43,393 nt of DNA from a virus. The notes beneath the pieces are model-generated. The model was not told where the DNA came from. It searched no databases and saw nothing but the letters and a program-made list of their open reading frames with translations. This document shows, piece by piece, positions 1 to 7,090 of the stretch (the stretch's first letter is position 1; each line of letters starts with the position of its first letter). The translations under genes and the position numbers were made by a program. The stretch lies in IMG/VR virus record IMGVR_UViG_3300012918_000001, positions 1 through 43,393 of that record; one strand, 5' to 3'.

Positions 1-123
1 CCAGCGCCGGCCGCTCCTTGTGGCACACCATTGGCGAGGATGTACAGCTCGAAGGTGCGAAGCGCGAGCAGCACGTCCTCTTTGGTCGTGCCCTTGCCGG
101 TGTCGATGCGAAGTTCGATGTCG
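1..123. repeat. Terminal direct repeat, left copy
   Basis: These 123 bases recur exactly at 43271-43393. A coding frame runs through the joined ends without interruption, so the repeat most likely marks overlap of a circular or circularly permuted assembly rather than a biological terminal repeat. The length is in the range of assembler k-mers. A true short terminal repeat cannot be excluded from sequence alone. Confidence 0.95.
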
Positions 124-185
124 GTAGCCTGCGTCGAAGTGCCGTAGTCGATCGCATCCGGGAAGGCAAGCTCGCCGCGGTTCAT
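1..185 (-). CDS. Small virion-operon protein, 5' part; gene crosses the window junction
   Basis: On the circular map this gene runs from 185 to 1 and then 43270 to 43255, giving 66 residues that begin MNRGELAF and end GAGMPPL. ATG at 185 overlaps the stop of a 12-codon mini-ORF (ATGA). The frame stays open upstream through codons GTC ATC GCT TCT AAC TTT ATC GGA, and a good AGGAG lies six bases before the ATC at 206-204, so a rare non-AUG start is possible. It lies between minor head genes and the tailspike module. Function not recognised; a short head-tail or decoration accessory protein is an inference. Confidence 0.7.
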   Translation of the reverse strand, partial: MNRGELAFPDAIDYGTSTQATDIELRIDTGKGTTKEDVLLALRTFELYILANGVPQGAAGA

Positions 186-220
186 TCCGATAAAGTTAGA
201 AGCGATGACACTCTCCTCAT
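182..220 (-). other. 12-codon mini-ORF coupling two late genes
   Basis: ATG at 220 overlaps the stop of the 62-residue gene (ATGA). The 12-codon frame (MRRVSSLLTLSE) ends in a TGA that overlaps the ATG at 185 of the next gene. It may only pass ribosomes from one gene to the next. Alternatively it is an artefact of a non-AUG start of the downstream gene. Confidence 0.3.
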
Positions 221-405
221 TTCAGCGTGGTCGGAAGCTGACCGAGGGCGTGCTGCACAGCCACCAGGATATCGCCCTTGCTCGTGACCGTGCTCAGGTT
301 CACGGCGAGGGCGACATCGTAGCTCCCGCTAGTGCCCTGGCTCACGTTCTTCCCACCGTGCAGAAACTTGTTGCCCAGGTTGACGTAGATCGTCTCGATC
401 GCCAC
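217..405 (-). CDS. Hypothetical late protein, 62 aa
   Basis: A GTG start at 405 lies two bases after the TAG of the 217-residue gene. The product begins MAIETIYVNLGNKFLHGG and is a short soluble protein with no membrane segment or motif I recognise. Its place between the capsid-associated protein and the tail genes suggests a small structural or assembly role. The longer open frame extending to 549 overlaps the upstream gene and was not used. Confidence 0.65.
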   Translation of the reverse strand: MAIETIYVNLGNKFLHGGKNVSQGTSGSYDVALAVNLSTVTSKGDILVAVQHALGQLPTTLK

Positions 406-407
406 GG

Positions 408-1061
408 CTAGACGATGTAGTCCACTTCGACGCCGATCACTCCGGCCGCAGCAGTAGCGACAGCAGCGGCGACCACGACGAAGATGTCGAACTTGCCGCC
501 TGGGTCTTGCGCTTGGCCAGTCGCGGTGACAAACCCGAGGTAGTTCCACAGGTCATCGTCGCGTTGCGCAGGAAAGAAACCTTGCGCGGCGGTCACGTTC
601 TTGAAGGTGATCTCGGTGTTCTGCGTCGCGCCGAGGTTGGATCCGGCGACGTTGCCGAAGAGCTTATTGCCCGTGCCGGCATTGGCGTAGGAGCCGCTGT
701 AGCCAGTAGCCGTCACGAAGGCGAGGCTTGTGCCATCGTGTTTGTTCGATGGAATGGTGCCCTGCAGAGAACTCGGCGTGCCATCGTTCAGGGCATCGGA
801 GAACGCGACGTTGAAATCAAATGTGGCAGTTGCCGTCGCGTTCGTGTCGATGCCGCTCAGGTACGCGTAGACGTGCTTTACCTTGGCGTTGGTCGGGAAG
901 CGCGCGAGGCGATAGGTTGACCATTGCGCTGTAGCGGAGGTCGGATTGACCGAATCGCTGAGGCAGCGCCATTCGCCCGGCCCGCCCTCGCCCACCGTGG
1001 GCATGATGACCGGGGAGGCGTCGAGGTTGGTGATCGGGTTTGATTTGAGGTCTTGTGCCAT
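408..1061 (-). CDS. Putative minor head/decoration protein, 217 aa
   Basis: It starts 12 bases after the major capsid stop, with GGAG upstream of ATG 1061. The protein is rich in small and polar residues (Ala, Thr, Gly, Asn), without signal peptide, and has a hydrophobic Ala/Val stretch near residues 196-211. A gene directly downstream of the major capsid often encodes a head decoration, stabilising or fibre protein. That role is inferred from position; I do not recognise the family. Confidence 0.7.
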   Translation of the reverse strand: MAQDLKSNPITNLDASPVIMPTVGEGGPGEWRCLSDSVNPTSATAQWSTYRLARFPTNAKVKHVYAYLSGIDTNATATATFDFNVAFSDALNDGTPSSLQGTIPSNKHDGTSLAFVTATGYSGSYANAGTGNKLFGNVAGSNLGATQNTEITFKNVTAAQGFFPAQRDDDLWNYLGFVTATGQAQDPGGKFDIFVVVAAAVATAAAGVIGVEVDYIV

Positions 1062-1073
1062 TGTCGTCTCCGG

Positions 1074-2006
1074 TCAGGGTGTAATGTCGGCCCCAGAGGT
1101 GTCAGCGCAGAGAATCTGCAACACCTTGCCTGGTTGCAGCCGCGTCGAGCCGAACATGACCGAGGTGAACAGATCCCACGGTTCCGAGGACAGGTCATTC
1201 CTGATGGATACCCGGTTCGTGATGTCCTTCCACATCCCGAGGTACATCCCCGATTTCACGAAGGTCAGCACTCCGCGGGTGGTTCCCACGGTTGTCTGCG
1301 GCAGGCGTTCCGACACTTCCACATCAAAGCCCAGAAAGCGCTTGACCTGGCCATCAACCAGCACCGGCCGATCATTAAATTCCGTGCTCACGACTTGCAC
1401 CTGGTTCAGCAAATCTGCTTCTTGCTGCGAGCCGATAACCACGCAAAGCGGGTCCATCTCCAAATCATTGTGGTAATGCCTGAAGATGCGCTTCGCCTCG
1501 ATCAGCTTCGCCACTGTCAATCCGTTGGCGGCCGAGGATCCGAAACTCGCGCTAATCTGGAAGCTCGTGGTGCTGAAGGTCTCGGAAGTGAGTGCGCTCG
1601 CGTCCTGGCCGAGCTGCGCCGTGCCTGTGGCGTTCGTGATGATCGAATCGTCCCAACCGCGGCCTACCGCATGGGCCGCGTTCTCGGTGTACTGCGATTT
1701 CGGATCGACGATGGTCTGCAACTCGTCGAACGAGTCGATCAACTGGTCGATCTCGCCCTCCTGCGGGAACACCCAGCGGCGCACGAACTGCGCGTCGGTG
1801 CGGTTCTTCGGCGTGTAGCGGCCCGAGGGTTGCTTCAGGCTGATGGCGCCGACTTGGTTGATCGGCGAAGCCATCTTGCCGACGTGGAAGCCTTCGCGGA
1901 CTTTTCCGCGGAGCTTCGAGCCAGTTTGCTGAAGCAGGAGCTCCAGATTCGTGCTGAACTGCGTCGTGTAGAGCGGAATCAGCCCAGGATCAGTTGACGC
2001 GGCCAT
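1074..2006 (-). CDS. Major capsid protein
   Basis: The 310-residue protein is preceded by AGAGAGG and ATG at 2006. It resembles the capsid proteins of BPP-1/BcepC6B-like podoviruses: N-terminus with LIPLYTTQFSTNLELLLQQ, then a mixed alpha/beta body with segments such as RRWVFPQEGEIDQLIDSFD and a beta-rich C-terminus. The fold is expected to be HK97-like, forming the icosahedral shell. It follows scaffold and portal in the usual head-gene order and has its own promoter (2177-2205). The TGA stop here shows that TGA is a normal stop codon in this phage. Confidence 0.85.
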   Translation of the reverse strand: MAASTDPGLIPLYTTQFSTNLELLLQQTGSKLRGKVREGFHVGKMASPINQVGAISLKQPSGRYTPKNRTDAQFVRRWVFPQEGEIDQLIDSFDELQTIVDPKSQYTENAAHAVGRGWDDSIITNATGTAQLGQDASALTSETFSTTSFQISASFGSSAANGLTVAKLIEAKRIFRHYHNDLEMDPLCVVIGSQQEADLLNQVQVVSTEFNDRPVLVDGQVKRFLGFDVEVSERLPQTTVGTTRGVLTFVKSGMYLGMWKDITNRVSIRNDLSSEPWDLFTSVMFGSTRLQPGKVLQILCADTSGADITP

Positions 2007-2062
2007 AGCAGCCTCTCTAAAAAGCTATTCGAGGTGATGGCCGTATCCGTCGCCGGGGGCAG

Positions 2063-2094
2063 GCGTCTCGCTACTTCGGCGTGTCCTACTTCGG
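2063..2094. repeat. Imperfect tandem repeat in the capsid leader
   Basis: Two adjacent copies share the core CTACTTCGG within GCGTCTCGCTACTTCGG (2063-2079) and GCGTGTCCTACTTCGG (2079-2094). They lie in the 200-base non-coding leader between 2207 and the capsid start. A role in RNA folding or processing is possible but unproven. Confidence 0.5.
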
Positions 2095-2176
2095 GCCGGC
2101 GTGCCCTTGCGGAGCCGGTGGTTCCTTTTTCGGGGCCAGTGAGACGGGGCGGTGAATCGCCCTAGTTCAAGCGCGG

Positions 2177-2205
2177 ACTATGGGTGCGATTTCAGAAAAT
2201 GTCAA
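2177..2205 (-). promoter_or_regulatory. Sigma-70-like promoter for the major capsid gene
   Basis: On the minus strand there is a perfect TTGACA (2205-2200), a 17-base spacer and CATAGT (2182-2177, 4 of 6 to TATAAT). Transcription would start near 2170, giving a leader of about 165 bases. A dedicated promoter would explain how capsid is made in excess of its co-linear neighbours. Confidence 0.6.
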
Positions 2206-2206
2206 A

Positions 2207-2410
2207 TTAGAAATCTTCTGGCCTCAGAATCTTCTCGCCGAAGCGGCGGCTGAACACGCCTATGGCATAACCGTCCAGACACTTCGCGATTGAGACGCAA
2301 GCCTTCGGCATCCGCACGTGAACGATGCGTCCGGTGTCCAGATTTGCCGTGAGCGTGCATTGGCTATTGCAGCGCGTGCAAAACACTGTTTTGTCGCGCA
2401 TTTTCGCCAT
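2207..2410 (-). CDS. Small cysteine-containing hypothetical protein, 67 aa
   Basis: ATG at 2410 follows the upstream TAG by three bases. Residues FCTRCNSQCTLTANL contain a CxxC pair, with another cysteine in the KACVSIAKC region, so metal binding is possible. It lies in the head-gene block upstream of the capsid promoter. No known family recognised. Confidence 0.55.
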   Translation of the reverse strand: MAKMRDKTVFCTRCNSQCTLTANLDTGRIVHVRMPKACVSIAKCLDGYAIGVFSRRFGEKILRPEDF

Positions 2411-2413
2411 ATT

Positions 2414-2687
2414 CTAGGCTTCGGATTTAGCGCGGTAATCACGAAAGCACCACTTACGCAATTCCTCGAACAACGCCTCGCGGTCGGCGTCGGACAGTTT
2501 GCAGTGGTCGGAGAGGCGCCGCAGACTGTCGCGCACGCTTTCTACCGTGCCGATCGTCTCCGGGGCTCCCCATACACCGTAGCGGCGCACTGGCGTAACT
2601 ACGCGGCCATCGAGCAGGATCTCGCAGGTCTTGCCCAGCGCCGGGCCGTTCTTAGGCTGCTTTGCGAGCATCGCCATCACGATGAGG
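2414..2687 (-). CDS. Hypothetical late protein, about 90 aa
   Basis: The frame is open from 2779 (TTG), but I favour ATG at 2687 or 2681 (MAMLAKQPKNGP). The body includes CEILLDGRVVTPVRRYGVWG and a helical C-terminus LSDADREALFEELRKWCF. No Shine-Dalgarno sequence clearly decides the start. The function is unknown. Confidence 0.5.
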
Positions 2688-2779
2688 CCCGTGGTTGTTG
2701 CCAACGAAGCACGCGTCACGCGCCACTGCCAACTTCTACTCGCGTCAAATACATCCTGAACAGAGCTGAACTGCGGCAA

Positions 2780-2929
2780 TTATTTTTTCGCCTTGACGTG
2801 CCGCGCTAGCTTGCCGATTTTGCGACCGCGATCTGCCGCTTGATATTCCGACGCGACTGAAACGGGTGCCGGTTCCTTGCCATGCGCTTTGAGCTTACGA
2901 CGACCAGCGGCAGTCTTGGACATCGCCAT
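2780..2929 (-). CDS. Small basic protein, 47-49 aa
   Basis: Starts at ATG 2929 or 2923 give a very basic peptide (MSKTAAGRRKLKAHGKEP ... KIGKLARHVKAKK). The charge suggests nucleic acid or capsid-interior binding. It lies between the small coiled-coil protein and the 90-residue protein. The longer frame to 3013 overlaps the neighbouring gene and was not used. Confidence 0.5.
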   Translation of the reverse strand: MAMSKTAAGRRKLKAHGKEPAPVSVASEYQAADRGRKIGKLARHVKAKK

Positions 2930-2954
2930 AAAGCCGGCCTGCGCTCTTGATACG

Positions 2955-3101
2955 CTAGGCACTGCGCGCTTCCAATGCCGCGAGGATCGCGTAAATGTCG
3001 CTGATGGCACCATGCAGCGTTTGCTCCAGGGTCTTGCCGCCGGCCTCGTGCTCGTCGAGCTTCGCTTTCAACGCTTGTAGTCTCGCGCTTATTTCGTCCA
3101 T
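2955..3101 (-). CDS. Small coiled-coil protein after scaffold, 48 aa
   Basis: AGGGGA lies just before ATG 3101. The product begins MDEISARLQALKAKLDEHE, is wholly helical in appearance with heptad leucines, and ends in a TAG at 2957-2955. It starts 10 bases after the scaffold stop, so it is probably co-translated. An assembly-helper role is an inference. Confidence 0.6.
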   Translation of the reverse strand: MDEISARLQALKAKLDEHEAGGKTLEQTLHGAISDIYAILAALEARSA

Positions 3102-3111
3102 GATTTTTCCC

Positions 3112-3984
3112 CTAGGCTGCTTGTTGGCTCACGCCGGAAATGATGATTTCAAGGGCCTGCATCTCGCGGAACTTTGCCTTATCGCCGGCGAGGTAGGACT
3201 TGCGCCATTCGGCGTTTGTCATCAGGTCTTGCTTCTTGGCGATTGCTTCCTCGCGCGTCATCACGCCGCCTGACGGCCGTCCGGTGCTGGAGACGAATTT
3301 ATCTTCGCCGATCTTCGAGCCGATCATGCGAAACATCTCCATCACCTTGTCATACCCGATCACGCCCTCTAGCGCGGAGACCGTTTCCGGCGGCACTCCG
3401 AGCGCCGCGGCTGCGCGCTGCGCGATGAAAAGATTCGCCGCCTCATTCGGCCCCCAGTTCTTCTTCAGCGCTGCTTTCTGCTCCGTGAGCTTGGCGGTGC
3501 GCTCGGCAATCTCGGCGGTGTCGGCGGAATCCATGTACTTCGTCACTTCGCGCACCAGTGCGCTCGCTGTATCCTTGGGCAGATGCAGCCTGAAGGCGGC
3601 GGCGCGCATCGACTCAGCGAACGTATCGTCGATCGCCGTTCCATCGGTGAACTTGATGTCTGAGAAATCGTATTGCTTTGCATCGGCCGGTTTGCCCAGG
3701 CGTTGCCACACGGCGTTCCAGCCGGCTTCGTCGGCGGCATCCTTGGGAACGCGAAGCAGTTGCGCGGCCGGGGCACCGACGAACTTCTCGGCTTCTTTCC
3801 AGGCACGCGTTGCCTCGACAGCCACTTCGGCGGGCTGCTTCGTGTCCCAGCCCTTTGCTTTCCAGTGACCGACCACCGTTTCGTCGACGCCGGCGACGCC
3901 CTGATACCATGGCGCTTGCTGTTGTTGTTGGCCTTGTTGCTGCTGGCCTTGCTGTTGTCCCTGTTGCTGTTGGTCAGGCGGCAT
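3112..3984 (-). CDS. Scaffold / capsid assembly protein
   Basis: AAGGAG ends six bases before ATG 3984 and favours this start over 3990 or the longer frame to 4026. The 290-residue product begins with a glutamine/glycine-rich low-complexity tail (about residues 3-25), followed by a charged, mostly helical body with segments such as AERTAKLTEQKAALKKNWG. Composition, length and position directly before the capsid fit a scaffold that guides prohead assembly and is then lost. The CAA/CAG-rich tract encoding the tail (3903-3975) is prone to length change. Confidence 0.75.
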   Translation of the reverse strand: MPPDQQQQGQQQGQQQQGQQQQQAPWYQGVAGVDETVVGHWKAKGWDTKQPAEVAVEATRAWKEAEKFVGAPAAQLLRVPKDAADEAGWNAVWQRLGKPADAKQYDFSDIKFTDGTAIDDTFAESMRAAAFRLHLPKDTASALVREVTKYMDSADTAEIAERTAKLTEQKAALKKNWGPNEAANLFIAQRAAAALGVPPETVSALEGVIGYDKVMEMFRMIGSKIGEDKFVSSTGRPSGGVMTREEAIAKKQDLMTNAEWRKSYLAGDKAKFREMQALEIIISGVSQQAA

Positions 3985-4276
3985 CGTCATCTCCTTCGGG
4001 TTTGATCTGGATATTCCTGCCGGCATGCAGCGCGTAGAGCTGCTCGCTCGTCAGGTGCAGATGATCGGTCAAACGTAGGAACACTTCTCGGCGGCCTTCG
4101 AGAATCAACGTGCGGTCATGGTCGCCTGGAACCACGCACGTCTCAATCCCGCGGCAAAATTTTACGAGATCAGCGAGCACTTCGTTGCCGGCTGGTGAGC
4201 CGAAAGCGAGCTGGTAAGCGCGGCGCCGATGGCGCAGAAAGTCGAAAGCGCTGATTACGTTGTCGCGCACACTCAC
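3974..4276 (-). CDS. Bbp19-like phage protein, 100 aa
   Basis: GTG at 4276 follows GGAGGG and the stop of the endonuclease remnant. The pattern AFDFLRHRRRAYQLAFGSPAGNEVLADLVKFC followed by LEGRREVFLRLTDHL matches what I recall of the Bbp19 family, small proteins encoded between portal and scaffold in BPP-1-like phages. The biochemical role is not known to me. Its end overlaps the scaffold start. Confidence 0.65.
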   Translation of the reverse strand: MSVRDNVISAFDFLRHRRRAYQLAFGSPAGNEVLADLVKFCRGIETCVVPGDHDRTLILEGRREVFLRLTDHLHLTSEQLYALHAGRNIQIKPEGDDDAA

Positions 4277-4277
4277 G

Positions 4278-4721
4278 TTACCCTCCCTGCACTTGCTGCG
4301 CGCATTCTTCCACATATCGCGCCAAGGTCCGCATCAATTCCGGGCTGTCCTTGAGCAAACCAATGGCGGTATTGCACTGACTGCACAATAATCCGCGAAT
4401 CAGTCCTGTTTTGTGGTCATGGTCTACTGCAAGTTTTTTATGCTCGCCGCAGACCAAACAACGTCAACATTGCCGATCATACATTTCCTTGAAACCCACA
4501 GGAGATAAATCATAGACGCGCGCGCGCCTAAGAAGGGAATAATGCTCTGGATTGTCCTTCCTATGCTGCCTCCTGCGAGCATTGATCTCTTCGCGATGGG
4601 CGTGATGGTACTCCCGCGCCCGCTGCAGATGTCTTCCATAATCACGCTCACGTGCGCGCTTATTTGACGCAAGAATCTTCTCACGATTTTTAGCGTAATA
4701 TGCTTTTGTATAAGCACCCAC
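4278..4721 (-). pseudogene. Endonuclease VII-like HNH gene interrupted by an in-frame TGA
   Basis: GTG 4721 opens an 85-codon frame rich in Arg and Tyr (helical N-terminal region) that stops at TGA 4466-4464, right after MYDRQC. The same frame continues for 61 codons to TAA 4280-4278 with RCLVCGEHKKLAVDHDHKTG and RGLLCSQCN, the zinc CxxC pairs and the DHDH active-site motif of recombination endonuclease VII (HNH/treble-clef family). The stop lies exactly where Trp or Gly would be expected before the first CxxC. The N-terminal fragment alone lacks the active site. It is therefore a recent nonsense mutation, a sequencing error or a readthrough gene. It sits between portal and Bbp19-like genes, a typical site for a mobile HNH gene. 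Confidence 0.8.
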
Positions 4722-4723
4722 GA

Positions 4724-6499
4724 TTACGCGCCCTGCACCTGCTGAGCTAGCGGGGGTCCACCTTGCGCCGGAGCCTGCGCCGGCGAGGTCATGCCAGCCT
4801 TGAATTGCACTGCTGCGGCTTTTGCAAGAGCCGCTTGTGCTGGTGCGGCCTGGATCTGCTGTTGCTTTTGCAACGCTTCGGCGCGGCGCTGGCGCTTCGC
4901 CTTGATCTGCTCATCGCTTGCCGTCCACGAGGGCGGCGAGCCGCTGATGTCGGCGATCTCCGGCATTGCTACATCAAGATCCGCCCAATCCAAGTGGCTT
5001 GGATCCTGTGTGATGTTGATAAGCTCCTTGGAGAATTCCACAGCGCGCATGAAGCCGGAAGCGTTTTGCGAGCGCGCCGCTTTGGAGAGCGGCGACGTAT
5101 AGACAATGCTGTAGGCGCCATTTGCTTCTCGCAGGCGTGGGGGCATCGGATAATTCCTAAACGCGCCGATCGCCATTGCTACGTCTAGTTCACGATCGAT
5201 CATGTGCCCCAGGTCTTCTTCCTGATTACCTACGGTCGGAGCAAGCAAGATACCTTTCTGGTTCGTGATCTCGATAACCTGTGTCGCGGTCATCTGTGGC
5301 AGGTCTTTCAAGTTCAAGGCGAGTTGGAACAGGTTGACGAGGAAAGCGTCCTCGATCAGCGCCTTTTCCTCGGCCATCATCTCCTTCGAGATCTGAATGT
5401 TGCCAGTCGGTAGTACCTTGACCAGTTCCTTACCATCCGCAGTCACTCCGCCTTTATTCATCGCGCCGGGGCGAAGCGACATATCGACCACGCCATCGTC
5501 GGCGGTGAGAAGCACCGGGTCGGCCGCGCGGTGGCCCTGCTTGAGAAACGTGCGCTTCTCGGCGTTCAGCGTCTTCAACGCTGGTAGCACCATCATCGCC
5601 GGTGAGCGGCCGTAATCCTCCCCCGGCGCCGTGGCGTAGGTGGAAATGGCCGCCGGAAATTTACGGTATCCACCTTCGGAAAGCAGACACTTGCCGGGGA
5701 TCGATAGGTAGTAACTAGCCCACGGTTTGCCGCGCTCATCAAGCCTCTCAGGATCGTAATCCGAGCCTGACCGCGGGTAGACGCGGTGCAGAAAATCGTA
5801 TGGCTGCTCGCTTCCTTTCTCAAGTGCTGGCCGAAGCACTTCAGGAAATCGCGCGGGACCGAATTTCTGATACGCCTGCCGTGCGCTCAGCCGGAACCAT
5901 CGACAAAAGCCATCGACAATTCCCTGGTGATTTTTGCTGATAAAAAGCTCGCCGAGCGGAATGGACTTGTAGCGGATGCCGGCCTGATAGGGATGTTCGC
6001 TCGTGTCGAATTCGTCGATGAACATGCCCTTGGTCCCGAAGGCGCCAAGCTGCGTGTAGCAATCCGAAATCTGGCCAGCGAAGCCAGAATACTGCGCGTA
6101 GCGCAGCGCGAACAGGATCTTTGTTGCCTGTTCGAACCACAGGCGCGTTGCGCGATCCTTCATCACGTAATCGTCATTCGCGCGTAGGCCATGCCAGATC
6201 ATGTTCTTGGGCGTCAGGAGTGAATTGCAGATGGAGGAAAATTTCGAGAGCGCCATCATGCCGGTGGCGTCGATCTGCCGGTCAGTCTTTTTGGTCCCAG
6301 GCCAGTTGAAATTGCCGTACTCGAAAGTATTGCGCGATTGGGGAAGGATCAGCTCCGCGATCTCCTCCCAATGCGCCGCGAAGGTGTGCCTGTAGGTCTG
6401 CAGTTGCGCGAATTCGCGCAGGCTTTCGGCGACGATCTCCTCCTCGCGCGGGCTGGGTTGTCGAGCCAAGCCTGCTGGAGGAAGCTTATAATCAGCCAT
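4724..6499 (-). CDS. Portal (head-to-tail connector) protein
   Basis: The 591-residue protein matches the T7-like connector family (Head-tail_con): an N-terminal region with WEEIAELILPQ and FSSICNSLLTPKNMIWHGL, then DCYTQLGAFGTKGMFIDEF, and a long helical glutamine/alanine-rich C-terminus from about residue 530. It forms the dodecameric ring through which DNA enters and leaves and to which the tail attaches. Order terminase, portal, scaffold, capsid is as expected. Its 5' end overlaps the 66-residue gene by eight bases. Confidence 0.9.
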   Translation of the reverse strand: MADYKLPPAGLARQPSPREEEIVAESLREFAQLQTYRHTFAAHWEEIAELILPQSRNTFEYGNFNWPGTKKTDRQIDATGMMALSKFSSICNSLLTPKNMIWHGLRANDDYVMKDRATRLWFEQATKILFALRYAQYSGFAGQISDCYTQLGAFGTKGMFIDEFDTSEHPYQAGIRYKSIPLGELFISKNHQGIVDGFCRWFRLSARQAYQKFGPARFPEVLRPALEKGSEQPYDFLHRVYPRSGSDYDPERLDERGKPWASYYLSIPGKCLLSEGGYRKFPAAISTYATAPGEDYGRSPAMMVLPALKTLNAEKRTFLKQGHRAADPVLLTADDGVVDMSLRPGAMNKGGVTADGKELVKVLPTGNIQISKEMMAEEKALIEDAFLVNLFQLALNLKDLPQMTATQVIEITNQKGILLAPTVGNQEEDLGHMIDRELDVAMAIGAFRNYPMPPRLREANGAYSIVYTSPLSKAARSQNASGFMRAVEFSKELINITQDPSHLDWADLDVAMPEIADISGSPPSWTASDEQIKAKRQRRAEALQKQQQIQAAPAQAALAKAAAVQFKAGMTSPAQAPAQGGPPLAQQVQGA

Positions 6500-6692
6500 G
6501 AACTTCGACTGTTTCGTTTGACGTTATCGCAATAACGTCCTGCAGCAGCGAGAGGAATTCTTCTTCACTGACAAAAAAGATGGTTCCCTCTTTGGCACCG
6601 CCCGTTTCGCAAATGCGCTCAAGGGCTCTTCGCGCTGCACTTTCGCGTCTCACTAACAACGTCGGGAATTGTTTGAAAGAAATCGTCGCCAC
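6492..6692 (-). CDS. Hypothetical late protein, 66 aa
   Basis: GTG 6692 directly abuts the TGA of the lipoprotein gene, and the end overlaps the portal start. The product begins MATISFKQFPTLLVRRESAA and has a basic helical N-terminal half and an acidic C-terminal half. No motif recognised. Tight packing implies co-translation with portal. Confidence 0.55.
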   Translation of the reverse strand: MATISFKQFPTLLVRRESAARRALERICETGGAKEGTIFFVSEEEFLSLLQDVIAITSNETVEVHG

Positions 6693-6857
6693 TCAGAACG
6701 GCCGGATGTTCGAGACACCGATGGGATCGATCGAAGGTGCCTTGGGCGCGCGCTTGGAGACTGCTTGCCCGGAGCCGCCGAGCGCATCTGCCCAGTCGTG
6801 CGCGCTCATGGAAGCGCAGCCGCCAAGGAGCAGACAAAGCGCAAGAACGAGTTTCAT
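6693..6857 (-). CDS. Small lipoprotein, 54 aa
   Basis: ATG 6857 overlaps the stop of the upstream gene. The product has a lipoprotein signal: MKLVLALCLLLGGC, with lipobox LGGC at residues 11-14, followed by a short polar mature part of about 40 residues. It should be lipidated and anchored in a membrane. A lipoprotein inside the packaging/portal block is unexpected for a virion part; a superinfection-exclusion or envelope-modifying role is a guess. Confidence 0.65.
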   Translation of the reverse strand: MKLVLALCLLLGGCASMSAHDWADALGGSGQAVSKRAPKAPSIDPIGVSNIRPF

Positions 6858-7060
6858 ATAGAGAATCCTCCAGTTCCCGCATAGAGCGTATTGGTCGCAG
6901 GTCCGAGCGGAGAGGTGCCGCGCTGCATGGCCTGAGCTTGGCGGAGCAGCTTCTTTTTGCGCTCCTCCTCCTCGTCGGCGAGTTGCTGGCGAAGATCAGC
7001 TCCCAGGCCAAGATCCACGGCGGCGGACGAGAGCAGTGCGGTATTTTTAGCCGAGCGCAT
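6854..7060 (-). CDS. Hypothetical coiled-coil protein, 68 aa
   Basis: ATG 7060 begins a product with a strongly helical charged segment (LRQQLADEEEERKKKLLRQAQAM, quoted here in part as LADEEEERKKKLLRQ) and a glycine-rich C-terminus (GPATNTLYAGTGGFSI). It lies 30 bases after the terminase stop and overlaps the lipoprotein start by four bases. Proteins of this kind accompany portal genes in related phages. Function not known. Confidence 0.6.
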   Translation of the reverse strand: MRSAKNTALLSSAAVDLGLGADLRQQLADEEEERKKKLLRQAQAMQRGTSPLGPATNTLYAGTGGFSI

Positions 7061-7090
7061 AAAAGCGCCTCCCTTCAGGAGCCTAGCATC

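Noticed and set aside
1-123. Biological terminal repeat of a linear T7-like genome
   Set aside because: A gene reads through the join in frame, and the length is like an assembly overlap; treated as a circular assembly, though not excluded.
4278-4721. Genome-wide recoding of TGA to Trp or selenocysteine
   Set aside because: TGA ends the capsid gene and many genes with ATGA or GTGA overlaps; one TGA in one non-essential gene is better explained by mutation.
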